From positions 3,952,322-4,016,321 of the forward strand of contig NZ_CP036273.1 in NCBI RefSeq assembly GCF_007747215.1: a DNA stretch of 64,000 bases, given 5' to 3'. The notes beneath the pieces are model-generated. The model was given only the letters and a program-made list of their open reading frames with translations. It was not told the DNA's origin and ran no database searches. Positions 53,189-61,644 of the stretch are shown in pieces. The stretch comes from Urbifossiella limnaea. GTDB taxonomy: Bacteria; Planctomycetota; Planctomycetia; Gemmatales; Gemmataceae. The stretch's first letter is position 1, and each line of letters starts with the position of its first letter. The translations under genes were made by a program, and so were the position numbers.

Positions 53189-53299
53189 AGGATTTGTACT
53201 CCGTTGTGGCGGCGGCCTTGCCGCCGGTTCCTATGGGCTTGTTCCTTCTGCCGTCGCGTTGGCGGGGCGGACCCGGGGTTGGCGCCCCCGACACGCCGT

Positions 53300-54001
53300 T
53301 CAGCTCACGTCCACCTCCGACCCGGTTCGCTCCAGGTCGGCGAGGGCGTCCGCCAGTTGGACCGCGTCGGCGGTGAGGGTGCGCCCCACCCGGTCCAGTT
53401 CGACGACCAGGCTGCGCAGGTCCCCGAGGACCCGCGGCGGGGTCGACACCCCGTCCCGGATGGTGGCGAGCAGCCCCCCGGACTGGGCGGCGAAGATGGC
53501 GTCCTGGTAACTGGTCTGGCGGTCGAGCTGCCGCAGGTAGCCGGCGACGTTCCGCTCGAACCCCTTGGACCGTGGCGGCGCGGCCCGCCGGCCGCCGCGC
53601 GGGCGGTTGCTGACCTCGTGACAGCCCACGTCGGCACTCATCTCGCGGACCGGCTGGGCGAGCGTGATCGCCCGGTTGATCGTGGCGGCCCGCCGCTCGT
53701 CGTCCTTGACCCTCAGGGCGACGCAGAGCTTCGCCCAGCTGATGCGGCCGTCCCACGCGCGGATGTCCGCCGGCGAACACCGGCCCGCGCAGTTGAGAGT
53801 CGAGTAGATCAGGCTGCGATCCAGCCCGAACCGACCCCCGACGGCCCTGATCCAGTCGTCCCCGTACCGGCTACACTCCTGGATTCGGCCGAGGAGGACC
53901 CCGAGCCGGTGGTACCAGGCCAGCTTCACCACCCGTTGTTGAAGGTGACGCTCCAGCTGGCGAACCGTCGGCGCCAGTCGCTCGTCGTCGAGAATCGCCA
54001 C
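53300..54001 (-). CDS. Unrecognised 233-aa protein before the RT module tail
   Basis: 233 residues from GTG 54001, with a perfect AAGGAGG site. The N-terminal 110 residues (LERHLQQRVVKLAWYHRLGV, RFGLDRSLIYSTLNCAGRCS, ISWAKLCVALRVKDDERRAA) weakly recall the DUF1016 type, but I do not claim membership. The C-terminal 90 residues form long helices, probably coiled coil. It lies 205 bp downstream of the RT gene in the same direction. Confidence 0.68.
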   Translation of the reverse strand: MAILDDERLAPTVRQLERHLQQRVVKLAWYHRLGVLLGRIQECSRYGDDWIRAVGGRFGLDRSLIYSTLNCAGRCSPADIRAWDGRISWAKLCVALRVKDDERRAATINRAITLAQPVREMSADVGCHEVSNRPRGGRRAAPPRSKGFERNVAGYLRQLDRQTSYQDAIFAAQSGGLLATIRDGVSTPPRVLGDLRSLVVELDRVGRTLTADAVQLADALADLERTGSEVDVS

Positions 54002-54206
54002 GTTGATCCCTCCTTGTGTGAGTTCGTCGGGGCGGCACCTCGTCGCCCACTACGCCGGCCCAGTGTGATGGGCCGGGGTTACGTCACCCCACCGCACCCC
54101 GACGGACCCGCCAGCGGGTCGATCAGGGGCAGCACTACTGCGGGACTGGAACAGTCAGCTGATCCGGCCCCGCGGGACTGGGCGGCGGAGCTGCCCGTCA
54201 CCGTCG

Positions 54207-57203
54207 TCATCCTTCTCTGGACTCACGTCCTTGACGGGCTGCCCTCTCGAGCTTCCCCCGCCATCGGTTCCGTGAGCCCCGCAGCCGTTCGGACAGCTTC
54301 TCTGGGGAGATGGCCCCGTCGAACCCGTTCTCCCGGGCGGTGGAGAGGATGGTCTGGTGGACGGCCTCCAGCCGGTTCTCGACGGCCGGTCCGCAGGCTG
54401 CCGCCCATCCGCAGAGGATGGACCTGGCCTGCGTCCCCGGGTCGTCCGCCCGGTGGGCGTCCTGGAGAGCCGCCGCCAGGTCCGTCCAGGCGTCGTCCGG
54501 GATGTCCGGGACGACCTTCCTGTCACGAACCTGGAGGGTGAACCCCAGGAGTTCCACGGGTCGGACACGGAGGTCGGTCGGTGTAGACGGTCCGGCCGTC
54601 GTCCCCTTGAGGTCGAGGCCGACCTGTCCGAGGAGTTGGCGGACCAACCCGAGCGCCTCCACGCCGTCGGTCTCGCTCCGGACCAGGTACGCGACGTTGT
54701 CGGCGTATCTGGTCCAGAACGGGATGAGTGCCCCCTCCCGGTCGACGGCGAGGTCGTGCCGGGGGTGCAGGTGGGTGTTCAACAACAGGGGCGACAGCGG
54801 ACACCCCTGGGTGATGCCGACTCCCTCCTTTCGGTGGTGGCGAGGGTCGCGACCCCGGACGATCGCCTCGACCAGGTTGAGTAACGGGGCGGGGTCGTAG
54901 TTCTTGGGCAGCGCGGTGGCGAGCATCGCCTCGATGTCCGCCAGCAGCAGGTCGTGGCAGACGCTCGGGAACGCCTGCTTCACGTCGTCGTCCACGATGT
55001 TGGTGATGCCGGTGTAGTCGACGTACGCCTTCAGGGCGGCGAGCGCGTCCCAGTGGTCGCGGCGGAGGTCCGGCGGCGCCGCCGACCCGGCCGACCGGAA
55101 CCCGTACGAGCCGCCCAGGAAGTGCGGGTCGAGGTGCGGGGCCAGCGCGCGGTTCAGGGCGCCGGCCAGCACCCGGTCCAGGACCGAGCCCACCTCGATG
55201 GGGCGGAACCTGCCGTCGGGCTTCGGGACCTTGACGAGACGGGTCGGCTCGGGCCGGTAGCCGCCGTCGAGCACCCGCACTGACAGGCCGCGGAGGTGGC
55301 CGACCCACTCGCGCGGGGACAGGTCGTACAGCCCGATGCCGTCCTCGCCCGCGCCCCACCCGGCGCCGGAGCCCGTCATGTCGAGCAGCACCGCGTACAG
55401 GTTGTCGGTGCCGACGATCTCGTCGACCAGCGGCAGGTAGCCGTTGCGTCCCTCGAGCACCCTCCGCGCCTCGTTCTTGGGGCGCAAGCGGGAGTGCCGC
55501 GAATAGCCCGAGAGCCGGTTCGGCGGCAGGCGACGCGGCCGGCCGGTCGGTGGCGTCAGTTGTGCCGTTGACGGTTGGAGCAGCGCTACCACAATCGGTT
55601 CCGCCTGCGCGGTGGTGTCGTCGGCGTCGGCGTCGGCGTCGGTGGTGGTGGAGTCGCCCCCGACCAGCTTCGTGGCCGCCAAGGTGCCCCGGATCGCGTC
55701 CCCATCAGGGTGGCGCGCCAGGTAGCGGCGGAGTTGGTCGGACCCCGCCGGCTCGGCGATCGACCGCCAGCCCAGCCGGCGGTACGCCGCCCGCCGGCTG
55801 CGGCCGTTGCGCTGCAGGCCGCGGTGGAAGCGGTCGTCGATGTCGATGAACACCAACTCCGGGGCGGTCGAGTCCGCCGAGCCGAAGTCGGCGGCGCGGG
55901 GCAAGGGGCCGGTGCCGCCGTCGGCCCGGATCACCACGTCGTACTCCCCGAGGGGGACCTCCTTGAGCCCGCCAAAGGTGCAGACGACGGCGGCCGGCTC
56001 GCCGCCGACCGGCTCGCCCCAGCCCAGTCCCGTGCGCCCGGGCGCCGGCAACGGGCAGAGTCCGCGCCCCGCCCCCGCCCAGCCGGGCAACAGCGAGAGG
56101 ACCCGGTTCCCGTGCTCGGCGTTCTCGACGACCACGGCGACGTGGTACCCGGTCTTCGCTCGTCGACCGGACGGGGGCAACCGGCGACGGAGACTCTTCG
56201 GCACCAGCCTCGTGACTGCCCGGTGGTCGCCGGTGTGTAGCGCGGCCGCGATGTCGGCGATCTGCCGGTTGCGGCCGGCGTTGGCCCAGACGCCGATGTC
56301 CTTCACCTTCCCGGGGGGTAGCCCTATTGCGAGCCGGGTTCCTCGGTACGGCACAGCTCCGTACACCACGGCGCGGTCGGTCAGGCCGTGGCGGCCGACC
56401 CGCACCTCGGCGAGGCCGTAGACGCGCATCAGCCGGTCGAGATCGGCCGGGGGCACGGCGGCGGTGTCGGCCAGCAGCCCGACCAGCCGCCCGGGGCTGG
56501 CGCACTCGACGGCGCGGAGCGCCCGCTTTTCCAGCCCCTCGAGCACGTCCAGGACGACGACGACCTCGCGCCGGGCCAGCAGCGCGTCGTCGTGCGCCAG
56601 CCCCTCGAAGGTGCTGACGGCGACGCGGGTCCGGGGGAGTTCGCGGCCGCGGGGGCCGGTGAACGTCGTCACGTCCAGCCCGGCGTCGCGGGCCAGGGCG
56701 ACGAACGCGTCGACCTGCCCCACGGTCTTGCCGACCACGGCAACCGACTTGGCGGCGAAGGCCAGCGGGATCTGCACCGCCAGCCACACCGGGTCGACGA
56801 CGCGGCGGTCGTAGCGGACGGTGAGGTACGGCTCGCGGGCGACCGCGCCGATCACCCCGGCGTCGGGGCAGAGCCCCGGGTCGAGGGCGGCGGGCGACCA
56901 CGGGGCCGGGGCGGGCATCCGGACGCGGCCTCCGCCGGCGCGGACGAACTCGGCCGCGAGGGCAGCCAGTGGGCGCGGCCCGGCCAGGCAGGGGGTGCCG
57001 GCGAGGTCGTCGGCCGGGGCGAACAGCGGCCGGGTCACCCACTTCAGGCGGACCGGCGACCCGTCCGCCGCCGCGACCACCTCGCGGGTCGTCAACAGGC
57101 TCAGCCCGGCCAGCGGCGGGGTAATCGCCGCCACAGCCCCCGCGGTGCGGACGGTTACCGTCGCCGGGGTGATGTTGCCGGTGGTGTGCCCGTGCGGCGG
57201 CAT
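54207..57203 (-). CDS. Degenerate SF2 helicase fused to reverse transcriptase (YADN)
   Basis: 998 residues from ATG 57203. Residues ~120-480 follow an SF2 helicase without its ATPase residues: AKSVAVVGKTVGQVDAFVAL, RTRVAVSTFEGL, VVVVLDVLEG (where DEAx would be), YHVAVVVENAEHGNRVLSLL, EPAAVVCTFGGLKEVPLG and YDVVIRADGG. No Walker A is visible. An acidic Asp/Thr linker (~515-535) leads to a reverse transcriptase: KPDGRFRPIEV (661-671), DDDVKQAFPSV (738-748, motif A), GITQGCPLSP (796-805, motif B) and YADN (833-836, motif C). A helical thumb-like tail follows. There is no maturase X or endonuclease domain. The second Asp of YxDD is Asn, so activity may be altered. The frame upstream is closed only by TAG, two codons before the ATG. 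Confidence 0.82.
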   Translation of the reverse strand: MPPHGHTTGNITPATVTVRTAGAVAAITPPLAGLSLLTTREVVAAADGSPVRLKWVTRPLFAPADDLAGTPCLAGPRPLAALAAEFVRAGGGRVRMPAPAPWSPAALDPGLCPDAGVIGAVAREPYLTVRYDRRVVDPVWLAVQIPLAFAAKSVAVVGKTVGQVDAFVALARDAGLDVTTFTGPRGRELPRTRVAVSTFEGLAHDDALLARREVVVVLDVLEGLEKRALRAVECASPGRLVGLLADTAAVPPADLDRLMRVYGLAEVRVGRHGLTDRAVVYGAVPYRGTRLAIGLPPGKVKDIGVWANAGRNRQIADIAAALHTGDHRAVTRLVPKSLRRRLPPSGRRAKTGYHVAVVVENAEHGNRVLSLLPGWAGAGRGLCPLPAPGRTGLGWGEPVGGEPAAVVCTFGGLKEVPLGEYDVVIRADGGTGPLPRAADFGSADSTAPELVFIDIDDRFHRGLQRNGRSRRAAYRRLGWRSIAEPAGSDQLRRYLARHPDGDAIRGTLAATKLVGGDSTTTDADADADDTTAQAEPIVVALLQPSTAQLTPPTGRPRRLPPNRLSGYSRHSRLRPKNEARRVLEGRNGYLPLVDEIVGTDNLYAVLLDMTGSGAGWGAGEDGIGLYDLSPREWVGHLRGLSVRVLDGGYRPEPTRLVKVPKPDGRFRPIEVGSVLDRVLAGALNRALAPHLDPHFLGGSYGFRSAGSAAPPDLRRDHWDALAALKAYVDYTGITNIVDDDVKQAFPSVCHDLLLADIEAMLATALPKNYDPAPLLNLVEAIVRGRDPRHHRKEGVGITQGCPLSPLLLNTHLHPRHDLAVDREGALIPFWTRYADNVAYLVRSETDGVEALGLVRQLLGQVGLDLKGTTAGPSTPTDLRVRPVELLGFTLQVRDRKVVPDIPDDAWTDLAAALQDAHRADDPGTQARSILCGWAAACGPAVENRLEAVHQTILSTARENGFDGAISPEKLSERLRGSRNRWRGKLERAARQGRESREG

Positions 57204-57209
57204 GTTCGT

Positions 57210-57680
57210 CTACGCCATCCCGTTCGTGGTGGTGAACTCGTTCGTGGTGGGGACGCCGTACACCAACTTGGTGGCGATCATGTTGCCGGTGTCGGTGGCG
57301 ATCATGTTGCCGGTGTCGGTGGCGCTCATGTTGCCGGTGTCGGTGGCGATCATGTTGCCGGTGTCGGTGGCGATCATGTTGCCGGTGTCGGTGGCGCTCA
57401 TGTTGCCGGTGTCGGTGGCGATCATGTTGCCGGTGTCGGTGGCGATCATGTTGCCGGTGTCGGTGGCGATCATGTTGCCGGTGTCGGTGGCGATCATGTT
57501 GCCGGTGTCGGTGGCGATCATGTTGCCGGTGTCGGTGGCGCTCATGTTGCCGGTGTCGGTGGCGCTCATGTTGCCGGTGTCGGTGGCGCTCATGTTGCCG
57601 GTGTCGGTGGCGCTCATGTTGCCGATGGCGGTGCCGTTCCCGTGCTCGGCCGTGAGCCCTTTGTCCGCAGACCACAGCAC
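57210..57680 (-). CDS. Repeat-encoded leader ORF in frame with the RT gene
   Basis: 156 residues if started at GTG 57680. A short start (LWSADKGLTAEHGNGTAI) leads into 15 octapeptides GNM(I/S)ATDT, then KLVYGVPTTNEFTTTNGMA and a TAG (57210-57212). The RT start codon lies two codons after this TAG in the same frame. Expression is uncertain: the start is only inferred and all three frames of the repeat are open. It could be a separate low-complexity protein, an upstream leader of the RT, or the N-terminus of the RT with an amber stop. Confidence 0.4.
   Translation of the reverse strand: MLWSADKGLTAEHGNGTAIGNMSATDTGNMSATDTGNMSATDTGNMSATDTGNMIATDTGNMIATDTGNMIATDTGNMIATDTGNMIATDTGNMSATDTGNMIATDTGNMIATDTGNMSATDTGNMIATDTGNMIATKLVYGVPTTNEFTTTNGMA
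57271..57630. repeat. 24-bp tandem repeat, 15 units
   Basis: The unit on the plus strand is GTGGCG(A/C)TCATGTTGCCGGTGTCG. Fifteen units lie head to tail with no spacers; the last ends differently (GATGGCG). Apart from that, only one position varies, A or C, in the order AACAACAAAAACCCC. On the minus strand this switches Ile (ATC) and Ser (AGC) in GNM(I/S)ATDT. No stop codon occurs in any frame. Confidence 0.95.
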
Positions 57681-57724
57681 CGTCGCGCCCGGCCTGGGGC
57701 TACCGCCCGGTGACGTGGCGGCCG

Positions 57725-58546
57725 TCAGCCAGCCTTCTGCCGGAGACGGGCGATCAACTCCCCGGCTTTCCGGAGGGTGCGGTCCTGCTCGCGAGTCAGT
57801 TCGGGCGGTTCGCCCTCCAGCGGCCCGAGTACCTTCGACCACCGGTGCATGGACTTGACGAACCCCACGAGCGTCCCCGTGACGGCCGCGGGACTGCCCC
57901 CGCCGAGGTGGCGGCTCCGTACCTCCCCCACCGGGACGCCGGCCCGCAGAGCCTGGTCGACCCGCCGGGCCACCTCGGCCCCGGCCGCCACCACCCTCAG
58001 CACGTCGTCGAGGCGGAGGTGGCCCGCGAGGAACTGCCGCCGGACCTCGGCCGGGGCCGCCAGCGCCCCGGCGTAGCGGCAGAGGTGGGTCCGGGAGACC
58101 CCGAACACCTCGCGCCACATCTTGTACAGCCGCTCGGACCGCCTCTTCGTGTGCTTCCGCTTGTAGGCCGTCTTGTCCTTGATGCTGTTCAGCGGCGGCA
58201 TGGCCTTGATCACCTGTTCCGTCACGACGTAGGCCCGGCCCATCGCCAATTCGTTCCTGGCCTCCGGCAACAGGTCTTTCGCGCCGAACATCTGCACCAC
58301 GGCGGGGTCCTCGTCGGGGTCGCCCACGGGGACGGCATGAACATCCACCTCCTCCCGCTCGACGGCGGCCAGGTAGTCCGCCACGCCGACGACGACGAAC
58401 TCGCCGGCGACGCCGATCCGGCCGCGCCGTGGCGGGGCGGGAACGAGTGCGCAGAACACGGGGTCGTTGAGTAGAGCGGTCACGACTGCCGGGAGCCGCA
58501 GAGCTGCAACCGGGGTCGAATGGCCGCGGCTTGTGGGTTTCGACAC
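57725..58546 (-). CDS. ParB/KorB-like DNA-binding protein
   Basis: 273 residues from GTG 58546, chosen because GGAGG lies 7 bp upstream; the frame extends to ATG 58642 without such a site. The central part VTEQVIKAMPPLNSIKDKTA, KRRSERLYKMWREVFGVSRT, HLCRYAGAL and RRQFLAGHLRLDDVLRVVAA recalls the helical DNA-binding domain of ParB/KorB. No clear ParB nuclease-like N-terminal motif is present. It may serve maintenance or regulation of the element. It is divergent from the zinc-finger protein at 58701. Confidence 0.65.
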   Translation of the reverse strand: MSKPTSRGHSTPVAALRLPAVVTALLNDPVFCALVPAPPRRGRIGVAGEFVVVGVADYLAAVEREEVDVHAVPVGDPDEDPAVVQMFGAKDLLPEARNELAMGRAYVVTEQVIKAMPPLNSIKDKTAYKRKHTKRRSERLYKMWREVFGVSRTHLCRYAGALAAPAEVRRQFLAGHLRLDDVLRVVAAGAEVARRVDQALRAGVPVGEVRSRHLGGGSPAAVTGTLVGFVKSMHRWSKVLGPLEGEPPELTREQDRTLRKAGELIARLRQKAG

Positions 58547-58700
58547 GATCGCCTCCATTGAGGGGTGGAAAAGCATGCCCGGACCGGGGCCATGCGGAAC
58601 AGCGCGATCACGGGTGGGTAGCCACTTGCCACGAGACGACATGTAGTGTAAAACTTAGAACAGAAGAAAACAAGCGTAGCGCATGGAAGAGGCGTAGCAC

Positions 58701-59579
58701 ATGAACGGGTGGGCCTGGAAGGTTTCTGAGGCCGGTTATGGCTGGGAACTTCCGAAGGATGGTGGCGGGACGCCAGTCCTGGTGGTGTCTCGCCCGTGGC
58801 CGAACCGCGTGTATGTGCCGGCCGCCGAGCAGCCCGCATTATTCCGCGTCTTCGCGGAGTTGGCTCCCGAGCCACAGGCGATGCTCGACTTCGCAAATGC
58901 CTACGGCCATCTCGGGGACTTCCTTTGGCTGGCTGGGGGCGGTCTAGCTCCTGATCGCGCCGGTGGCGCCGACCCGCTCAACGACGCTCTTGTGCGGCGG
59001 ACGGGGCTTGCTCCCGACCGACTGGGGAGGGAGCGAGCGGAGACGGTGTCCTTCTGGAAGGCTCAGATTGAAGCGATGCGTGCCCCGTGTTTGCTCTGGG
59101 AAAGGGTGGCGGAGGGGAAAGACGACCCCGACCTAACCGCGCGGGTGGCCGAGGCCGTCGACCAGGGGTGTCGGGAGCGGGTCGAGTGCCGGTTCAGCTA
59201 CGACGCGCGGGGCCGCACAGCCGGCTGGTCCCGCACGCCAGTGGACCTCCTCGGAGCCCTCTGGCTGCAGTTCGCCGACACGGTGGCGGGTAACAAACGG
59301 ACCCGGCGGTGTTCAGTCTGCGACCGGTGGTTCTTGGTCGCCACCGGCGCGGGCCGGACCGACAAGGAACACTGCTCGCTCGCGTGCCGCCAGAAGGCGT
59401 ACCGGAAGCGCAAACAGGACGCGATCGACCTCTATGCGACGGGCATGCACCCACGAGAAATCGCTTCTAAGTTGGGCTCGGACTTCGACACCGTGAAGGG
59501 ATGGCTCAAGGGGCAGTCGGGGGGTGAGAACTCGACCGATGACGAGGTCAAACCCCTTCGGCCCGGGCTCGACCTCTGA
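58701..59579 (+). CDS. CGNR-like zinc-finger and HTH protein
   Basis: 292 residues from ATG 58701. The N-terminal 190 residues are unrecognised, with an ABATE-like feel. Then RRCSVCDRWFLVATGAGRTD and KEHCSLACRQKAYRKRKQD form a four-Cys zinc finger as in CGNR proteins. An HTH-like helix pair follows (ATGMHPREIASKLGSDFDTV), so it probably binds DNA. It may regulate excision or the divergent ParB-like gene. Confidence 0.7.
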   Translation: MNGWAWKVSEAGYGWELPKDGGGTPVLVVSRPWPNRVYVPAAEQPALFRVFAELAPEPQAMLDFANAYGHLGDFLWLAGGGLAPDRAGGADPLNDALVRRTGLAPDRLGRERAETVSFWKAQIEAMRAPCLLWERVAEGKDDPDLTARVAEAVDQGCRERVECRFSYDARGRTAGWSRTPVDLLGALWLQFADTVAGNKRTRRCSVCDRWFLVATGAGRTDKEHCSLACRQKAYRKRKQDAIDLYATGMHPREIASKLGSDFDTVKGWLKGQSGGENSTDDEVKPLRPGLDL

Positions 59580-59702
59580 TGATGAGGTGACCGATGTTAG
59601 CGTTGCCGCAGACGGCAGGGGGTAATGCCTGTAGCGGTCGGAGTTTTACGGAGTCGTTCGGATCGGCAGCGAGTGAGAACCCGTGAAAGCGAGGGATAGC
59701 CC

Positions 59703-59909
59703 GTGAGGAACATGACCGTCCAGGAGGTGGCCGACCGCTGGTGCGTCAGCCGCTCAACCGTGTACGCGCTCGTCGCCAACGGCACGTTGCCGCACGCCCG
59801 CCTTGGCGTTGGTCGAGGCACCATCCGCATCTCCGAGAAGGACGCGGACGAGTACCTGGCGAAGTCCCGCCGGGACGACGCGAAGACCTACGCCGAGCAC
59901 TTCGCGTAA
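59703..59909 (+). CDS. Excisionase-like MerR/HTH_17 DNA-binding protein
   Basis: 68 residues from GTG 59703. A short DNA-binding domain fills the protein: MTVQEVADRWCVSRSTVYAL, VANGTLPHARLGVGRGTIRI, SEKDADEYL. This is the helix-turn-helix type found in excisionases. It lies 659 bp before the end of the tyrosine recombinase gene, which runs the other way, and is the natural Xis partner for the proposed element. An ordinary helix-turn-helix regulator is the alternative. Confidence 0.85.
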   Translation: MRNMTVQEVADRWCVSRSTVYALVANGTLPHARLGVGRGTIRISEKDADEYLAKSRRDDAKTYAEHFA

Positions 59910-60219
59910 ACGACCTCTGCGCCGGGACCGACGAGCCTGGTGCCTGCTGGAAGGCCGCCCTCGCCCCGGGCTGGCGGTCCTCAAGTCGGGCGAATTCGTG
60001 CGGCACGTCAGACTCGGTTGAACCCACAGACCGGCGGTGTGAGAGCTCGTGGACGGCCGGGGCACGCAACCGCCCACCCGGGAATGCCCACCAGCATTGA
60101 GTCTGCCCCCGTCGCCCGGCTGCCGCACGCGATAACGGCCGTGGGGGTGCCGCCGACCAGGAAGGTGACGGTGACCTCCAGGGTCTTGAGGGACAGCGCG
60201 GACTGGATGGCGCCCGGGT

Positions 60220-60560
60220 GTTGGAGAAGAACCTGTACCGGTGGTCGGCGTCGAACGCCTTCACGTGGTGCGCGGAGTGGCCATCGACCACACTGCGGCC
60301 GACCGCCAGCGTCATCAGCGCCGCAGCGTACGAGCAGTCGCCGTCTTTGTCCGGGTCCAGGGCAAGCAGCTGCAGGGTGTCCGCGGCCTCCACGTCCTTC
60401 ATCTAGTCGTGGAACACGAGCGCGTACGCCTTGCCCTCCGGGGTGGCGGTCAACCGGGATGCGGTCTAGCACGGCGGGTGCTAGACGATTTCGGGGTGGC
60501 TCATGAACTGCGGCGGCCCTTCCGTCGCCAACACTCGGAGGAGGTACGCCACTCGCCGCC
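60220..60560 (-). pseudogene. Decayed gene fragment beside the integrase
   Basis: In one minus-strand frame the sequence reads VLATEGPPQFMSHPEIV, then stop; TASRLTATPEGKAYALVFHD, then stop; then MKDVEAADTLQLLALDPDKD, AALMTLAVGRSVVDG and FDADHRYRFFSNT. Three TAG codons interrupt it, and the homology-like composition fades near 60220. I do not recognise the family. The rest of 59910-60567 shows nothing else. Confidence 0.5.
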
Positions 60561-60567
60561 GCGGCAT

Positions 60568-61644
60568 TCACCCGGCGGCCTTCTTCGCCATCTCGCGCAT
60601 GTGTGCGACCCGCTCCTGCAACTGGCTGTAGTGCCGCATGACCATGTCGGTGCTGCTGTGCCCGACCAACTCCGCGACCTTCACCACGTCAACGCCCTTC
60701 TCGAGGGCGTCGGTCACGAACGCCCGGCGGTAGCTGTACGCGGTGAAGTGCCCGAAGGCGGGGAACCGCTTCCGCAAGACGCGGAACCGGCAGCGGATCG
60801 CGTTCCGGTTCCACGGCCGGCCCCGCGAGTTGAGGAACAACGGGCCGTCCTGGTTCTGCGCGGCGAGCCGTCGGGTCAACCCGACCATCGCGTCGGTGAG
60901 GTACACTACCCGCGGCTTCCCGGTCTTCCTGCCGGTCTTGTGCGCCTCGAGCGTCCACACGCCGAGGTCGAGGTTCGCGTCGGCGGCCGTAACGGCCGCG
61001 ACCTCGCCGGGCCGGCAACCGGTCTCCGACAGTGCGGTGAGGAAGCCGCGAAACGCTTCGTCCCGGGTCGCATCGAACAGCACCCTCCGCTGCTCGGGGG
61101 TCAGGTAGGCGCGCACCCGCGTCGCCGGCGGGACGTCGATCCCCGCGATGGGATTGACCGACAGCAACCTCCGCTTCGGGTTCACCGCCCAGTTGAAGGC
61201 GCCGAGCACGCAGAGGATCGCGTGCCGGCGCGACGCCGTCCACGTAGGGTGCGCGTCGAGCCAGTGCTCGACGAGGTCGACTGTGATCCGGTTCGGCGGG
61301 TTAGAGCGCACGCTCCGGAAGCGGATGAACGAGCGCAGGAAGAAGCGACGCTGCTGGTAAGTGGCCTCGGCCTTGTTCTTCTTCGTCCAGCCCAAGTAGC
61401 GCCCGAACAGGAAGACGACGGAGTCCCGTGGGGCAGAGGCGCTGGGCTCCGACTCGCGCTGCCCCATGAGTTCGCCGAAGAGCTTGAGGATGGAGGGCGG
61501 GGCGTTCCACAGGCCCGTGTTCTTGGACTTGCGAGGGCCGGGGGCGTCGGCGGGGTGCTCCCCTAGCCGGACCTGCTTGCCGTCGACTTCGACGAACCAG
61601 GCGTTCCGGACTCTGCGGTACCAGGGGTGTCGGGTGCGGGCCAT
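60568..61644 (-). CDS. Tyrosine recombinase (integrase) of the element
   Basis: 358 residues from ATG 61644, preceded by GAGGAG; the longer frame upstream runs through the attachment site and is not coding. A SAM-like N-terminal domain (residues ~60-160) precedes the catalytic domain. Catalytic residues: R211 (ETGCRPGE), a Lys near 236-243 (AHKTGRKTGKPR), Y303-x-x-R306 where most have H-x-x-R, H329 (LVGHSS) and nucleophile Y339 (MVMRHYSQL). The gene ends toward the interior and starts 176 bp from the right repeat. Together with the excisionase-like gene and tRNA repeats it is the probable integrase. Confidence 0.93.
   Translation of the reverse strand: MARTRHPWYRRVRNAWFVEVDGKQVRLGEHPADAPGPRKSKNTGLWNAPPSILKLFGELMGQRESEPSASAPRDSVVFLFGRYLGWTKKNKAEATYQQRRFFLRSFIRFRSVRSNPPNRITVDLVEHWLDAHPTWTASRRHAILCVLGAFNWAVNPKRRLLSVNPIAGIDVPPATRVRAYLTPEQRRVLFDATRDEAFRGFLTALSETGCRPGEVAAVTAADANLDLGVWTLEAHKTGRKTGKPRVVYLTDAMVGLTRRLAAQNQDGPLFLNSRGRPWNRNAIRCRFRVLRKRFPAFGHFTAYSYRRAFVTDALEKGVDVVKVAELVGHSSTDMVMRHYSQLQERVAHMREMAKKAAG

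Noticed and set aside
54207-57203. Group II intron
   Set aside because: The RT lacks maturase and endonuclease domains, is fused to another protein and has no intron domain V-like hairpin that I could see.
57271-57630. CRISPR array
   Set aside because: Units are contiguous with no spacers, no Cas genes are nearby, and the period is 24 bp.
54207-57680. Diversity-generating retroelement
   Set aside because: No template/variable repeat pair and no C-type lectin target are visible; one variable site in a tandem array is better explained by repeat expansion.
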